Positions 23,341 to 35,553 of a stretch of DNA of 64,000 nt are shown in pieces. Below the pieces are notes generated by a model, which did no database searches, was not told the DNA's origin, and worked only from the letters and a program-made list of their open reading frames with translations. The stretch's first letter is position 1. Each line of letters opens with the position of its first letter. Source of the stretch: Wurfbainia villosa (lineage: Eukaryota; Streptophyta; Magnoliopsida; Zingiberales; Zingiberaceae); contig CM045997.1 of NCBI GenBank assembly GCA_025175895.1, positions 101,542,479 to 101,606,478 on the forward strand, written 5' to 3'. The position numbers were made by a program, and so were the translations under genes.

Positions 23341-23940
23341 TGGATTCTTGTAATAAAAAATTTGAAGGCTTTAATGAAGCTTACAATTCAGGTACTGAGG
23401 AATAAGATATGAAGAATCCGAATGCATATTCTTAGTACTATCAGTTTGAACACCAGTACTGTCAACATCAACCTCAGTATTATTAGCCTAATCTTTAGTA
23501 CCTCCAATCCATCGACAGGACATGTATAATTCATTTTCTATCATATATAATTTTAATTAAAGACATTATTTAGATTTCAAATACGAGAACACATAACAAT
23601 ATATTTCTAGACAACCTCCGTTCTACCAACCCCCAATAACAAGATATGCATGAACCATTTACCGATACACATTTAGTTAGGGAGATCACCCAAGTTTCAG
23701 CTATGAGGAAGTACAATGATAAAATGCTTTGATTTTTCAAAATATCAGAGTCCATTGAGATTTCAGGATGATTTGATGCCTAATTGGTCATAACCATTCC
23801 AAATAGACAAGTCAAATCCTTGGGGCACATTCCAAGACTATAATATAGAAACTCCTACTCTCAGCTAGATAGATATGTAGGAATTAAAGGAGTTTATGCA
23901 ACAATTTTTGCAACAGAAAGAAACTAGTCATCTCCAGTCC
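23341..23940 (+). pseudogene. Athila/Tat-like gag 5' remnant
   Basis: An ATG at 23,341 opens MDSCNKKFEGFNEAYNSG and stops after about 20 codons. The following broken frames are rich in Gln/Tyr (YQFEHQYCQHQPQYY). It is cut at 23,946 by a copia-type LTR start. Confidence 0.45.
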
Positions 23941-23946
23941 CAATTG

Positions 23947-24104
23947 TTGGTGCAATCAATCTTAGATCAAAATTGACCAAACTCGAGTTGGTCTTGAGTT
24001 GAGTTTTGTTGTTTGATAATATGAATGATACATAAAGGTTGGTATGAGACATCCGAGTTGTGCGATAAAGAGTAATGAAAAAGGAGTTTGATTAATCATC
24101 ATCG
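23947..24104 (+). mobile_element. Copia (SIRE-like) LTR 5' fragment, + orientation
   Basis: Begins TGTTGGTGCAATCAATC and resembles the reverse-complement start of the LTR ending at 27,294 (TGTTAGTGCAATCGACC). It is truncated after about 160 bp. Confidence 0.55.
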
Positions 24105-25810
24105 TGTTAGGTATATTGGGACCAGAATGTGTGCTAGAAGGGGAAGGGCAAATAGCGTTCGAACTTGAACTCGTTCTTCGATTGTTGATTCATGCGCTTG
24201 TCTACAAAAGATTAACGTAGTTGAAATAGAAACATAAACAAAAATAAGGCACAAGCACAACTCACAATTTTAACGTGGTTCAGAGATTGAGTCTTACTCC
24301 ATGATAATCCTTAAGACGGATTACTCTTGCGAGATTTCACTATCTTCTCCTTTGGATGAACACCAAAGTAGAGAAAACCTTCTTACAATATGGAGCTTAC
24401 ACAATACAACCAAATAAAAACAAGTGTAAAAAACACAAACAAAAATATAGTAAGAAACCACACTTTACACAAGAATGCTTTGCTCGATCACCTGTTTGGT
24501 TGCTTTGGAATCCTTTTGAAGATTTAGAATGCAACATCACTTCCCTTCAAAAATCCTCAAAAAAAAGACACTTGAACTCGTCTCCAAGTCTACCTTTTAT
24601 AAGCTCTGCAATAGGCTGATTTTCGTCTATCAGTCGATTGGTCTTACCCCAATTGACTGGTTACTTAACCGTTAGCTCACAATGACTCCTTCCACATTGG
24701 ATTTCAATCGATCAATCGACTGCTCCATGATATTAGTCAATTCCATGAACTTCTATTCATTGGCCGCTGAAGCCAGTTGACTGAGCAATCGACTCCAGAA
24801 CTCTTTGAAGCATGCTACCGTGATACCAATCAACTGCTTCACCAAAGCAATTGATTCCAGCTTGTTCTGCTTGCTTTAACAATGCAACCAATCGACTGCT
24901 CTAACACAACAATCGACTACTATGTCATAGATCTCCCGAGCACCGATTTTCCATTGCTCGAGCATTGCGGTTGTCCGAACACTCGAGTCGCTGACTCTTC
25001 CCTTTAGACAATCGACTTCCCATCCATGGAAGTCGCCTGCTAAGTCACGCACCAGATTTCCCTTTTTTCGAGCACCACAGCGCTCGAGCACCGCGACTTT
25101 CGACTCCGCGCACCTCTACGTCTGAGTGCCAAGTGCCTTTCCCGAGCGCCTGAGTGACTTTGTTCCTCAGCGCGCGCCCGAGCACCCAAGTCTTTAACTC
25201 AGGATTTTCTCATCCCGAGCACTGCTCGACTTTTTTGAGTCCGACATTGCTCGAGTACTTGTGGTAGTCGACTGCCTGAGCATCCGAGTCCTCGACTCGG
25301 GATTTCCTACTCGCTCGAGCTCCCTTTGGATGACCAGTCAACTGGAAAAAACTATCAGTCGATTGGTACACCTCAAAATTGAGGTTTAACGTCCCAAGTA
25401 TGATCCTCTCATATTTGACACTTACCCTTAGCCTAAACTTAAGCCTTTAAGATTCTTTTATCAGCCTCACACCTTTAGGATGCATTCGAGTCCACGACTC
25501 CTCACCCTTTGCGCTTGCCTTCAAGTGCTTTTTTTGACTTTGTCATGCTATCAGGTCTTCCTTTGCCAAGAGGTCGTGCCTCCGGGACTTCCATTGCCAA
25601 GTCTCCATATTTGGACTTTTCTTATCAAGTTTCTATACTTGGACTTTTTCTTGCCAAACACCATACTTGGACTTTTCCTTGCTAAGTATCCATACTTGGA
25701 TTTTCCTTGTCAAGTATATATCCATACTTGGACTTTCCTTGCAAAGTCTCCATACTTGGACTTTCCTTTGTCAAGCACGATCTCCTCGATCTGTCGGAAC
25801 TTCATGTATT
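24105..25810 (-). mobile_element. Diverged SIRE-like LTR, minus orientation, truncated
   Basis: The layout parallels the LTR at 25,811-27,294: 'gggcaaatagcgttcg', 'cttgtctac', 'aacgtggttcag', then CAGTCGACTG-type repeats (24,620-25,370), then the 'ccatacttggactt' minisatellite. It is cut at 25,810 by the next LTR. Confidence 0.65.
25560..25780 (+). repeat. ~30-bp minisatellite with palindromic core
   Basis: About eight units of the type 'ttgccaagtatccatacttg' plus 'gactttt'. The core CCAAGTAT-CC-ATACTTGG folds into a perfect 8-bp stem. Four weaker units recur at 27,058-27,180. Confidence 0.85.
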
Positions 25811-27294
25811 TGTAGGGACCGATATGACATCGCTAGAGGGGGGGGTGAATAACGATTCTCTAATTTCGTTGTTTGTTTGCGTGCTCGTCTACAACGATGT
25901 TAGTGTGCAGTGGAATACAAATAGAAATGCACAATAAATACAAAATCACATGAGAACACAACGATATAATGTGGTTCAGAACCTAGGGTTTCTACTCCAT
26001 GGGTTGAGCTCAAGTGAGCTCTAGTGATGTACACCACCACTAAATCTTCTCCTTCTCGGTGACACATCGGAGGTGGAGAAACCTCTTACAAGTCTCTTAC
26101 AACAATGAGAACAAAAATACAACAAGCAAATACAATAATTACAAAAGCAAATGAAAAACAAGTGAACACACTTTACAAGTTAGAGCTTTTGAATGCTTGC
26201 TTGTTAGTTGCTTTGGGAGAGCTTGAAGGACCTTGAAATGCATTAGCACTTCGCCACAAATCACCCCTAGAATCGCTGTCGAAATCCTCCCCGTCGAGCT
26301 TCTTTTATGCCTCAGTGCGACTTAGATTTTTGCTTGGTAGTCGACTGTCAAAAGTCACCAGTCGACTGTCTACAGTGTTGTCTCACAACGGACTTAATCT
26401 ACATTGACATTCCAGCCAACGGATACACCAGCAATTAACTGCTGCTCAGTAGTCGACTGACTAGTCAACTACCAGAGCTTTTGTGCTTATGTCCGTAAAC
26501 ACCAGTGATTTCCATTCATGGTAGTCAACTGCCCAAGGTCATTCAAGGTGCCACCTCGATTGATACCCTAGTCGAGATGCTAGTCGAATCTGTCTTGCTT
26601 CTGTTTGCTTGCAAGCGAAGCCCAGTCGAGGAGCCATCTTGACTAGAACCTAGTTGAGGCATTGGTCGAGTGCACCTTGCTTCTGTTTGCCTGCAAACGA
26701 AGCCCAATCGACAGGAACGACCTGACAGTCAACTGTTATTTCTCAACACTAAGGTTTAACACACCCCATCATATTTGATAACCACCCATAGCCTAGATCT
26801 AAGTCTTCTAGCCATCTCTATCAGCCTCACGCCTATCGGATCCCTTTGAATCCTCTACAACTCGTTCACCCATCGCGCTAGCCTTTAAGTGCTTCCATCA
26901 GCTATTGTCATGCTAACCGGGTACCCTTAGTCTAGACCTCGACCTTCTAGCCACTTCCATCAGCCTCACGCCTCTTAGATCCCTCAAGTCCACGACTCTT
27001 CATCCTCGTGCTAGCCTTCAAGTACTTCTGTCAACCTAGTCATGCTAACCGGGTCTACCTTTGCCAAGGTTCACTTGGACTTTCCATGCAAAGTACCCAT
27101 GACTTGGACTTTTCAATTGCCAATATCCATGCTTGGATTTTCATTGCTAAGTATCTATGACTTGGACTTTTCCATGACAATCACATTGTTAATTCATTTG
27201 TCAAACAATGGTCAAACCTATTGTCAAACATCAAAACACTACTCGAGTTCTACTCGAGTCTGGTCAATCGTGACCTGGGTCGATTGCACTAACA
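25811..27294 (-). repeat. SIRE-like 3' LTR (complete, 1,484 bp)
   Basis: On the minus strand it runs TGTTAGTGCAATCGACC...CCCTACA. It contains CAGTCGACTG-type repeats and the minisatellite. Confidence 0.85.
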
Positions 27295-28999
27295 ATCTCC
27301 CCATTTTTGATGTTTAACAAAACTTTTAAGTTAGACTACCTAACTTAAACCATCAATTCTCCCTTTTTATATATATATATCAAAAAGTTTTCCAAGGGTA
27401 TTCAATATCTCATCTCCATAAGATCCTACATTCTCCCCCTTGGTCAAAAGTCATAATCAATGCCTTCATTCTCCTTAGTGATACTCCCTTATCACTAAAT
27501 GAAAGGCATAATAAAGATTTACCAAAACCTTCACTTCTCCTCCTTTGGTGAGCACAATGAGGGTTTCCTAACACAAACCCTTCATTTCTCTCCTTTTGAG
27601 AAAAAAATCACTCATCATCCCATGATGGATAACCTCCCCCTAAAGGCTTTCTCCCCCTTGACCATTGCACCAACAATGTCCTTGGAGAGTTCCTAAGTCA
27701 ATAGGGAACTTAAATCATCAAAAATAAGGGTAAAAGCTCAAACTTGAACTTTAACTTCTCTTAAAATTCGATACTCAACCCTAAACACCTCTCCTAATCA
27801 TTTTTAATGATATTTCACCCTTTCCATGCTTTCCAAAGCATATCCTAGGGTTAGGAGACTTTAGGGTATCCTAGAGTGACTGATATTGGACTAAACAAAC
27901 CTTGTTCATTCGAAATCAGAGCCATCAGTTGACTGACCTACTACCAGTCGATTGCCCAAAGCAACAGTCGATTGATTTCTATGTTTTCTGAAATCAATTT
28001 AATTTCAGCGAAATTTAGAAATGCATAAGTAATTCTAGAAAATTTAAAAAATCATGAAACTTCATGAACATATTACTTATGCTAAATATAATGGGTGAAA
28101 AATAATTTTATATAAAAATACGTATTAAATTGTGAGATTGATATAAATTTCAAAATCATTGATAACTTCAATATTTTTGGCCTAATTTGTATCAACTTCA
28201 TCAATGGTGATTGCTATCGAAAGATATACTTCATAAAGATTTTTCAAAATGATTTTGAAATGATTTTAAAATCTTATTTTGAACCATGGTCTATGGGCTA
28301 GATGTACATGACTTGTACATTAGCTTTTCTCATGATTCATTAATGTCATGTTATGAGTTTGAGTTCATCTAGATGCAAGAACTATGCATTTTGAACTTAA
28401 CTCATTTTTCTAACATCTCACATGTGTATAGGGTGTATAAATACACACACATGCCAATTTAATATTTTTATTAGATGTCGGTTTTTGTTATTCCTTAATC
28501 TAGGGTCTCATTCATTTGTCTAGACAATTCTATTCGATTCCCTTATAATAAGACTTCAAATCATGTCATTGTCCTTAATTCAATTTTATTAATCTAAATG
28601 CATGAATGATGATCATGGCATAAGAATGTGCATAATTTAAAGCATTTGTCAATAATCATGATGTCATGACATAAACATAAGCCTAAATACAAACATGACA
28701 AAATAACCTAAGTATTAATTATGATATTTTATATGATTAAATAAAATATAATGTCATGACACGGCAAGATAAACAAGGCATGACAAATATATAAAATACA
28801 AAGGTATATAATACCTAAGTTTTAAAGCAAATTTACCATTTTCTAGAATTATGTCCATTTTGCCATAATAACTCAATTTTTCAAGTGTACTAAAAACCTA
28901 AAATGACACACCATTGACTCTAAACTAATTGTGTCAACTTTGATTGATTTTTCAAACTTCATAAACTCTATTAGCAAATCCTAAATTCTTTTAGGATAA

Positions 29000-30769
29000 A
29001 ATCTCACCTTATTTTTAATGTACCCCATTACCTCGAAAATGGCATAAGGTGTCAACTTTGCTATGGTTAGGTTAACTACCTTACCAATTCAAGTTGACAT
29101 ACCCTAATGCATCTAGCATGAGGGGATCACACTCCTAGAAATCCAAAACCTATTTGAGCTCCTTAGGTTAACTAGGTACTCACTAGAGATATCCTCCCTA
29201 AGTACTTTCTAATGACCCTCTTAGGCTTGAAAGCCTTGGTCATTTGGGTCTTACCTAAGTCAACTCTAGGGATGACTTCCCTTGTGACCTTCTTAGTGAC
29301 ATTCCTAGTTTTTTTTGAAACCTTGGCCACTAGACACTTACCATGGTTAGCCTTAGAGATAACTTCCCTAGTAACATTGGTTTTCCTAGACCTAGGGTTT
29401 GTTCCATAGTTAAATGAAACATTGTGATAAGTTTGTATGGTCTTCTTGGGCTTAGGCTTGTGACCCAAACCTTTCTTGCCCTTAACTAAATCTTTCCTAC
29501 CAACACTTAAGTTTTGCCCATTAGACTCTTTAATTGAATTTTTCATCTTGTAAAGGGTCTTTTCTATTTTTCAAGCCTTGATCTCAAAGTTTGATTTTCA
29601 ATTTCTAATATCTCAAGTTTTAATTTTGCATTGACTCTTGAGATATTTTTTTCCTAGACATATGTCTAGTCCATTTAGGGTTAATGCCTAGGTTGTTATC
29701 CTTAGATGAGCTAGGTCTTGAGGTAATTTATCTAGATTTATCCTTAGACCTAAGTTCATAACTTTTAGCACCTAGACAATAAAATCTATTTCTAGCATGC
29801 TTTTGTTCATGAGCAATAACAATCAAATTCTTAATATGCTTGTTCTTATTATGAAAACTAGTAGGTGCATAACTAAATAATACCTTAGGATTTGCCTTAG
29901 CACCCCCCTACATTTGAGCTCCCTATTTTGTCCTTATTGGAGTGACTTTCCCTAGGACATTGACTTCTACAGTGCCCTTTTTGTTGGCACTTGAAGCACA
30001 CCACGTGCTCCTTGCTCTTCCTTATTGGAGCTCCAGCTTCCTTTAATTTGTCCTTGACTTTAGGTATCAGTTGAGTCTTCTTGATTCTTTTTGGACATTT
30101 ACTCTTGTAATGCCCTTGCTACCTACGCTCAAAATATGTTATGTGATTTTTATTTTTAATTAGCATGCTTGAGTTACCTTCTTGAATGGTAGAAGAATTT
30201 TGAATTTCTTCTTCAATTCTTCGGATGTAGAGAGTTCTTCTTCTTGCTTCGGCATGGAAGGCCTAATCTCCTCCCCCCTCAATCCTTGAAGTGGATGCTT
30301 CCATGGCTTCCACCTCATCCTCTCCGGATGTTGATTTCCTCTCAACCTTTGAATCCTTAGGCTCTCAGGAGGATGAGCATTCCTCTTCTTCGGGCTCCTT
30401 CTCTACTTGAGCTGATGATGGATCTTCATGATATTTTATCAATTTGCTCCATAGATCTTTAGCATTCTTATGATTACCTAATCTACATAAAATATCATTA
30501 GGGATTACATTAACTAAAATTTTTGTTACCCTTTCATTTATCTCGAAAGCTTAGACTTACTCTTCGATCCATTTCTTCATCTTTAGATATCCTCCCTTCA
30601 GACCCCGTGGCAGTTCGAAACCATCCACCAAGATGAACCAATCTTCGATGTTCATCATGGGGAAATTCTCCATTCTTGCCTTCCATTGGTCGAAGCTCTC
30701 AAATCCGTAGAGTCCATATGGTGGTGGAATGTAGATGTTATGTCCAAGTCCAAGGTCTGGCAACACCAT
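29000..30769 (-). pseudogene. SIRE-like gag with zinc knuckle
   Basis: A minus-strand ATG at 30,767-30,769 opens a frame whose middle, GFESFDQWKARMENF, is the gag N-terminal pattern (F-x-x-WKxRM) of SIRE-type copia elements. After stops and frameshifts a zinc knuckle CFKCQQKGHCRSQC (CX2CX4HX4C) reads at 29,957-29,998. It is followed by Lys-rich sequence and a 124-residue open stretch (29,172-29,546). The position just inside the PBS is normal for gag. The frame is too broken to make a full protein. Confidence 0.75.
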
Positions 30770-30829
30770 CCTCTCTTTAACCTCTAGCGCTTTTGCTCCC
30801 TCGACAGTGAGTCCGGTGAAGAGTGACTT

Positions 30830-30841
30830 GCTCTGATACCA
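30830..30841 (-). other. Primer-binding site (initiator tRNA-Met)
   Basis: The reverse complement is TGGTATCAGAGC, two bases from the LTR end CCCTACA. A perfect 12-base match to the usual plant PBS. Confidence 0.85.
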
Positions 30842-30843
30842 AT

Positions 30844-31656
30844 TGTAGGGACCGATATGGCGTCGCTAGAGAGGGGAGGGGGGGGTGAATAGCGATTCTT
30901 TGATTTCGTCGTTCGTTCGCGTGCTTGTCTACAACGATATTAGTGTGCAGCGGAATACAAATAGAAATGCACAACAAATACAAAATCACACGCAAACACA
31001 ACGATATAATGTGGTTCGGAACCTAGGGTTCCTACTCCATGGATCGAGCTCAAGTGAGCTCAGTGATGCACACCACCACTAAATCTTCTCTTTCTCGGTG
31101 ACACACCGGAGGTGGAGAAACCTCTTACAAGACTCTTAAAATAATAAGAATAAAATACAACAATTACAAAAGCAAATAAAAAATAAGTGAACACACTTTA
31201 CAAGTTATGACTTTTGAATGCTTGCTTGTTGGTTGCTTTGGGAGAGCTTGAAGGACCCTAAAATGCATCAGTACTTCGCCTCAAATCATCCCTAGAACCG
31301 CTATTGAAATCCTCATGTCGAGCTCCTTTTATTACTCCGGCGACCTAGATTTCTACTTGACAGTCGATTGCCAAAAGTCACCAGTCAACTGCCTACAGTG
31401 TCGTCTCATAATGGACTTAATCCATGTTGACATTCCAGCCAACGGATACACCAGCAGTCGACTGCTGCTCAGTAGTTGACTAGCCAGTCAACTATCAGAG
31501 TTTCTATGCTCATGTCCGCAAACACCAGTTGATTGTCATTCATGGAAGTCAACTGTCCAAGGCCAGTCGAGGTGCCACCTCCACTGATACCCCAGTCGAG
31601 GTGCTGGTTGAGTTTGCCTTGCTTTTGTTTGGCTGCAAGCGAAGCCCAGTCGAGGA
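30844..31656 (-). repeat. SIRE-like 5' LTR, truncated
   Basis: Matches 25,811-26,625 closely, then stops abruptly in 'cccagtcgagga', where sequence of a Tat-type element begins. Confidence 0.85.
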
Positions 31657-31987
31657 ATTTGGAGGATATCGAGATATTGAAAGACGATGATGGTGCCGAC
31701 AAGAATGCGGATGGAGTTGAGGGTTAATTGGTTGATCGGGAGGGCATAATAGGTGAGGAAGTGAAAGAGAGGTTTGGGGATAGGAAGGCGGAGACCTCCT
31801 TCTATCTGCCCTGTAAAAAGTGCGCTGGTGCCGGGTAGAGGAAGGTGAGGGCCTTGGAGCGATTGGGGATTATGACATTGAAATCCTCAGGAATATATTT
31901 GGGTTCATGGAGAAAGAATGGTTAGTTAAAGGTCAGTTGGCTAGGCGTGGTTTCATACCAGGGAGCCATGGAAGAAGAGGATGCCAT
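31657..31987 (-). pseudogene. Antisense extra ORF (gypsy-type transposase-like, PF04195-like), copy A
   Basis: The minus-strand start at 31,985 reads MASSSSMAPWYETTPSQLTF, then EPKYIPEDFNVIIP. It continues through frameshifts to PINQLTLNS and ends at the truncation. It matches copy C at 39,370 and weakly copy B. Proteins of this kind occur as antisense extra ORFs in Tat-lineage Ty3/gypsy elements. The assignment rests on pattern memory of PLNQL..NSW-type gag-like proteins. Confidence 0.6.
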
Positions 31988-33269
31988 GGAGAAAGGATTG
32001 GTCGCATAAGGATTGATGGTGTCGGAGAAGAAGGGATTTAGGGCTTCGAGCGTGATTAGAAGTTGAGCGGTTAAGTGTTAGTGAAGGTCGTGGTTTTTTT
32101 ACAAAGGGGAAAGTGGAGAGATGGCGGTCGGGTATGGAGAAAATGAAATTAAGGAATTTTAGCCCTAATATTTTTTCTTAAAAGAATTTTTTCTCGTAGA
32201 AATTATAGGTATTGTTTCTATGGCATTTTACGCCTAATATGCAATTCTAGGGTTATAGAGTACTCTTTGGTGGTGAGAATTATGATTTTTATTAAGGCAT
32301 CCTATGTCTAATGTAGAGTATCAAGGCTATATGGTGTTCTTTTACAAAATGGGGTTATCAAATTTTCTGAACCATTTTTCGCCTAAAGGCTTTTAGTTAT
32401 CTAAATATTCATTGGCAAGGGGCTATGTGATTTTCTCTAAGGCATTTTATATCTCATGCAGAATTTGAAGGATATCTTATGTTCTTTCATAGAAAGGGGG
32501 TTATCAAATTTTTCTAAGACATTACATGCTTGGTATAGAGCAGTGTTAATTAAAACTCTTATGCAAGGGGTTATGGTCATCTAATTATATTCTCTTTGGT
32601 AGTTGTCAATGCCATTTATACTAAGGATTTCTATGTTTATACAGAATTTCTTCTATCTTATGTCAGTGATATTTTATCCAAGGTATGGTAGATTCTTCGC
32701 AATTCTCTTGTAAAAACTAACTTAGGTTACATGCCTACTATAACATCCTATGGGCTAGGTAAGCTATTTTCTCCTACGGGGAACTATAATGTCACTATAT
32801 GACATATGTAAAATCTTAAAGGCTCCACGCTTACTATAACAACCTATGGGCTAGATAAGCTATCTTCCCTCATACAGTAGTTAAGGCTCAATGCCTCATA
32901 CAATGTTTAGGCTCAGTACTTAATGCAAAATCTAAGGCTCAGTGCCTAATATGTTAAGTGTGATAGGTTTGGATGTTTTAGATTGATGTGATAAGTGTCT
33001 ATGCATTCGTGAGAACTTGTAAAACTTCATTCGACTTCGCTATTTAGTTTTACTAAAGAGGGGGAACTTATGATGAGTATGGGGTTTTTCAGCTAAGGCA
33101 GAGAAATGTTTTGTTATAAGAACTTGTAAAACTTCATTCAACTTCGCCCTTCAGTTTTACTAAAGAGGAAGAACTTATGATGAGTGTGGGGGTTTTCAGC
33201 TAAGGCAGAGAAATTTTTTGTTATAAGCACTTGTAAAAACTTCATTCGACTTCGCTCTTCAATTTTACT
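31988..33269 (+). other. Spacer between antisense ORF and LTR of Tat-type element (block 1)
   Basis: AT-rich sequence with ~100-bp units ('ctactataacaacctatggg', 'aaggctcagtgcctaat') at 32,720-32,960, and three copies of 'cttcattcgacttcgc'-to-polypurine units from 33,020. It is homologous to 39,371-40,783. No + strand gene. Confidence 0.6.
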
Positions 33270-33285
33270 AAAGAGGGGGAACTTA

Positions 33286-34698
33286 CGATGGGGTCGGGAT
33301 TTTTTCTGATCATGATTAAACTTTTTCTGAGCAATCTATGTGAAATCTTGAGTGATTAGTGTGTTTCCCGAGTAGTATGTTCATTTTTCGGGTAGTAAAT
33401 ATTTTTTCCGAGCAGTGTATATGTTTCCCGAGTAGTATGTATGATTTTCGATCACAGTAAGAGTGAGCAGGGTATCATTGTTCAATGAATAAGCATGATG
33501 CTAGCAGAGCGATTAGTGTGTTTCCTGAGCAATATGTTTATTTCCCAAGCAGTATGTTTATTTTTTGGGCAGTAAACACTTTTCTCGAGCAGTGTATGTG
33601 TTTCCCGAGCAGTATGTACGATTCCTGATCACAGTAAGAGTGAGCAGGGCATCATTGTTCAATGAATAAATATGGTGCTAGCAGAGCGGTTAGTATGTTT
33701 CATGAGCAGTATGTTTATTCCCCAAGCAGTGTGTTCATTTCCCGAGCAGTATGTTTATTTCCTGAGCAATATGTATGATTCCCGAGCATAGTAGAGTGAG
33801 CAAGGCAGTGTTGTTCAATGAATAAGTATGGTGCTAGCTGAGCATTTAGTGTGTTTCATGATCACTATGTTTATTCCCCGAACAGTGTGTTCATTTTCCA
33901 AGCAATATATTTATTTCCCGAGCAATATGAATGATTCCCAAGCACAGTAGAGTGAGCAGGGCAGTGTTGTTCAATGAATAAGTATGGTGCTAGCAAAATA
34001 GTTAGTGTATTTCTCGAGCAGTATGTTTATTTTCCATGCATCGTGTGTATTACTTGAGTGGTATGTTCAATTCCTGAGCCACTTGTGGGTTTCAGGATTT
34101 CTTTATGAATATGACGAAATAAGGAGGAAAGGGTATGCCGAAGTATGAGAAGTGGTAGGAGGAGGTTGAAGATGATCAGTTTAATGTATTTAATCATTTG
34201 TTCCGGTATTTTATTTAATTAATACATGATAGGAAAGCATACGGTGTATAAGGCATTTTAAGGAAATATTTTGAATTAAAGATGGAAAAGCAGTTACAAG
34301 GGATAGCTTGGCAAAGGGCATTAAAGTAAATTCACCCCAAGGGGAAGGCAGGGCGAACCATCTATAAAAGGGGCAGAGGTGGAAGGAAGTTGGGGATGAT
34401 TGTTTCTTCACTATTCGGTACCTCAAAGATCTTCTTCTCACTTTTTCTTCTTCATTCCTTCTACATTATTATTTTCTCCATACTTTTACTGACTTGAGCG
34501 TCAAAGTGGTCGCGCCGGGAAGCCGACCTATTTCTAACATTCATTCTCAGAGTGGCAGATCTAACCTCACTTTCAAGATCCGAGGTGATTCAAGAAGAAG
34601 ATATCTCTTTATCTCATCTTTAATCCTCTTTGGTGACAGATCCGGTGATCCACAAGAAGGGGGAGGGAGATCTTGGCAGGCCAAAGAAGTGAACACCA
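33286..34698 (+). repeat. Tat-type Ty3/gypsy LTR, block 1
   Basis: It follows a polypurine tract AAAGAGGGGGAA (33,270-33,281) and starts CGATGGGGTCGGG (TGATGGGG in block 2). It contains a minisatellite, then a TATA box (TATAAAA, 34,363-34,369). It continues with the phrase 'gacttgagcgtcaaagtgg' and 'tcgcgccgggaagccgacc', typical of Tat-type LTRs, and ends ACACCA. No PBS follows, so it is a 3' LTR or solo LTR inserted into copy B of the antisense ORF. Confidence 0.8.
33340..34090 (+). repeat. Higher-order minisatellite in Tat-type LTR
   Basis: ~19-bp units 'tttcccgagcagtatgttta' are grouped into roughly 155-180-bp super-units, each containing 'gtgagcagggcatcattg' and 'gtgctagcagagcg'. About four super-units are present. 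Confidence 0.85.
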
Positions 34699-34966
34699 TT
34701 AGTTGATTTAGGGGGATAGAAAAATATTCAGAAACTTCTAAGAGGAAGGGATGAATGGGAAAAAACAGACCAACCTCTACTTGATCGAAGAAAAAGGCTT
34801 TGGTAAGTCCAAGAGGTAGGTGAGGGTGCTCGGTGGAGTTAGCTGCAATAATGTGGTAGCCGGAGGGAAGTTGTATGTGGGAGGAAAGGGTTCTGTAGTG
34901 TTCTCCTGTCATTTTGGAGTGTGTGGAAGCGAACCATGGACGAGGAATTGAGGAAAGAGGTTGCAT
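34699..34966 (-). pseudogene. Antisense extra ORF (PF04195-like), copy B, truncated by LTR
   Basis: The minus-strand frame from 34,966 reads MQPLSSIPRPWFASTHSKMT, then GLTKAFFFDQVEVGLFFPIH and PFLLEVSEYFSIPLNQL. It is broken exactly where the LTR (ends 34,698) was inserted. The F-Y/F-x-x-x-x-x-GLxFPxHPFxxEx..x.xPLNQL pattern is the gypsy-type transposase/gag-like family. Upstream on the minus strand (about 35,040) is 'tttataaatac', a plausible TATA box. It is a different subfamily from copies A and C. Confidence 0.65.
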
Positions 34967-35553
34967 TTTCTTGAAGGTATAGGGTGATGGTCAATCTTGG
35001 AGAGTTTCTTTTCGTTTTGAAGAGGAAGGGATTGCTTCTGTATTTATAAAGGAGAAAGGGGCTGAAAAGGAGGGAAATAACAACTTTTCCCGCTCAGTTT
35101 TGGAGAAGTGGGATTATGGAATCATATGATTTAAGTTTGTTAGGGTGAAGATGATGGGTCAGTGAAGAGTTCAGTTTTTATTAAGGTAAGATTGGGCTAT
35201 ATCAGTTTCTGTTAGGAAAGGAGTAGTATGGGTCGTTTCTGATACGATATATGATGTATCAGTTTTTGGGAATTTCATTATAGGGCATATATGCATATTA
35301 TGAGATAAAGTTTGGAAAAGTGAATGGTCATAATATAAGTTAGGAAGGGTATTTATCGCAGACAGAGGCTAATAAAAAAAAGAAATTATGTGCAGTATGT
35401 GCAGGGCAGATTCAAGAAGGAAAGCTAAGATATTCATTTCAAATATGGAAAGCTAAGACATTCATTACAAAACATGTTCAGAAACAGTAAGTGTTACAAA
35501 AGTAATTTTTCATTACGAATATTCATAATTTACAGAATGTTTATTACAAAAGA

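Larger units (their letters stand above)
25811..31656 (-). mobile_element. SIRE/Maximus-like copia element lacking pol, 5' LTR truncated
   Basis: On the minus strand the order is: 5' LTR remnant (30,844-31,656), PBS TGGTATCAGAGC (30,830-30,841), gag, ~1.6 kb without pol, polypurine tract (complement of 'aatctccccatttttgatg', from 27,295), and 3' LTR (25,811-27,294). The two LTRs are clearly homologous over 812 bp. No protease, integrase, RT or RNase H motif was seen in the 3.5-kb interior, where this lineage normally has a ~4-kb pol. The right end is cut at 31,656, at a junction with a Tat-type element. It is therefore non-autonomous or deleted. Confidence 0.85.
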
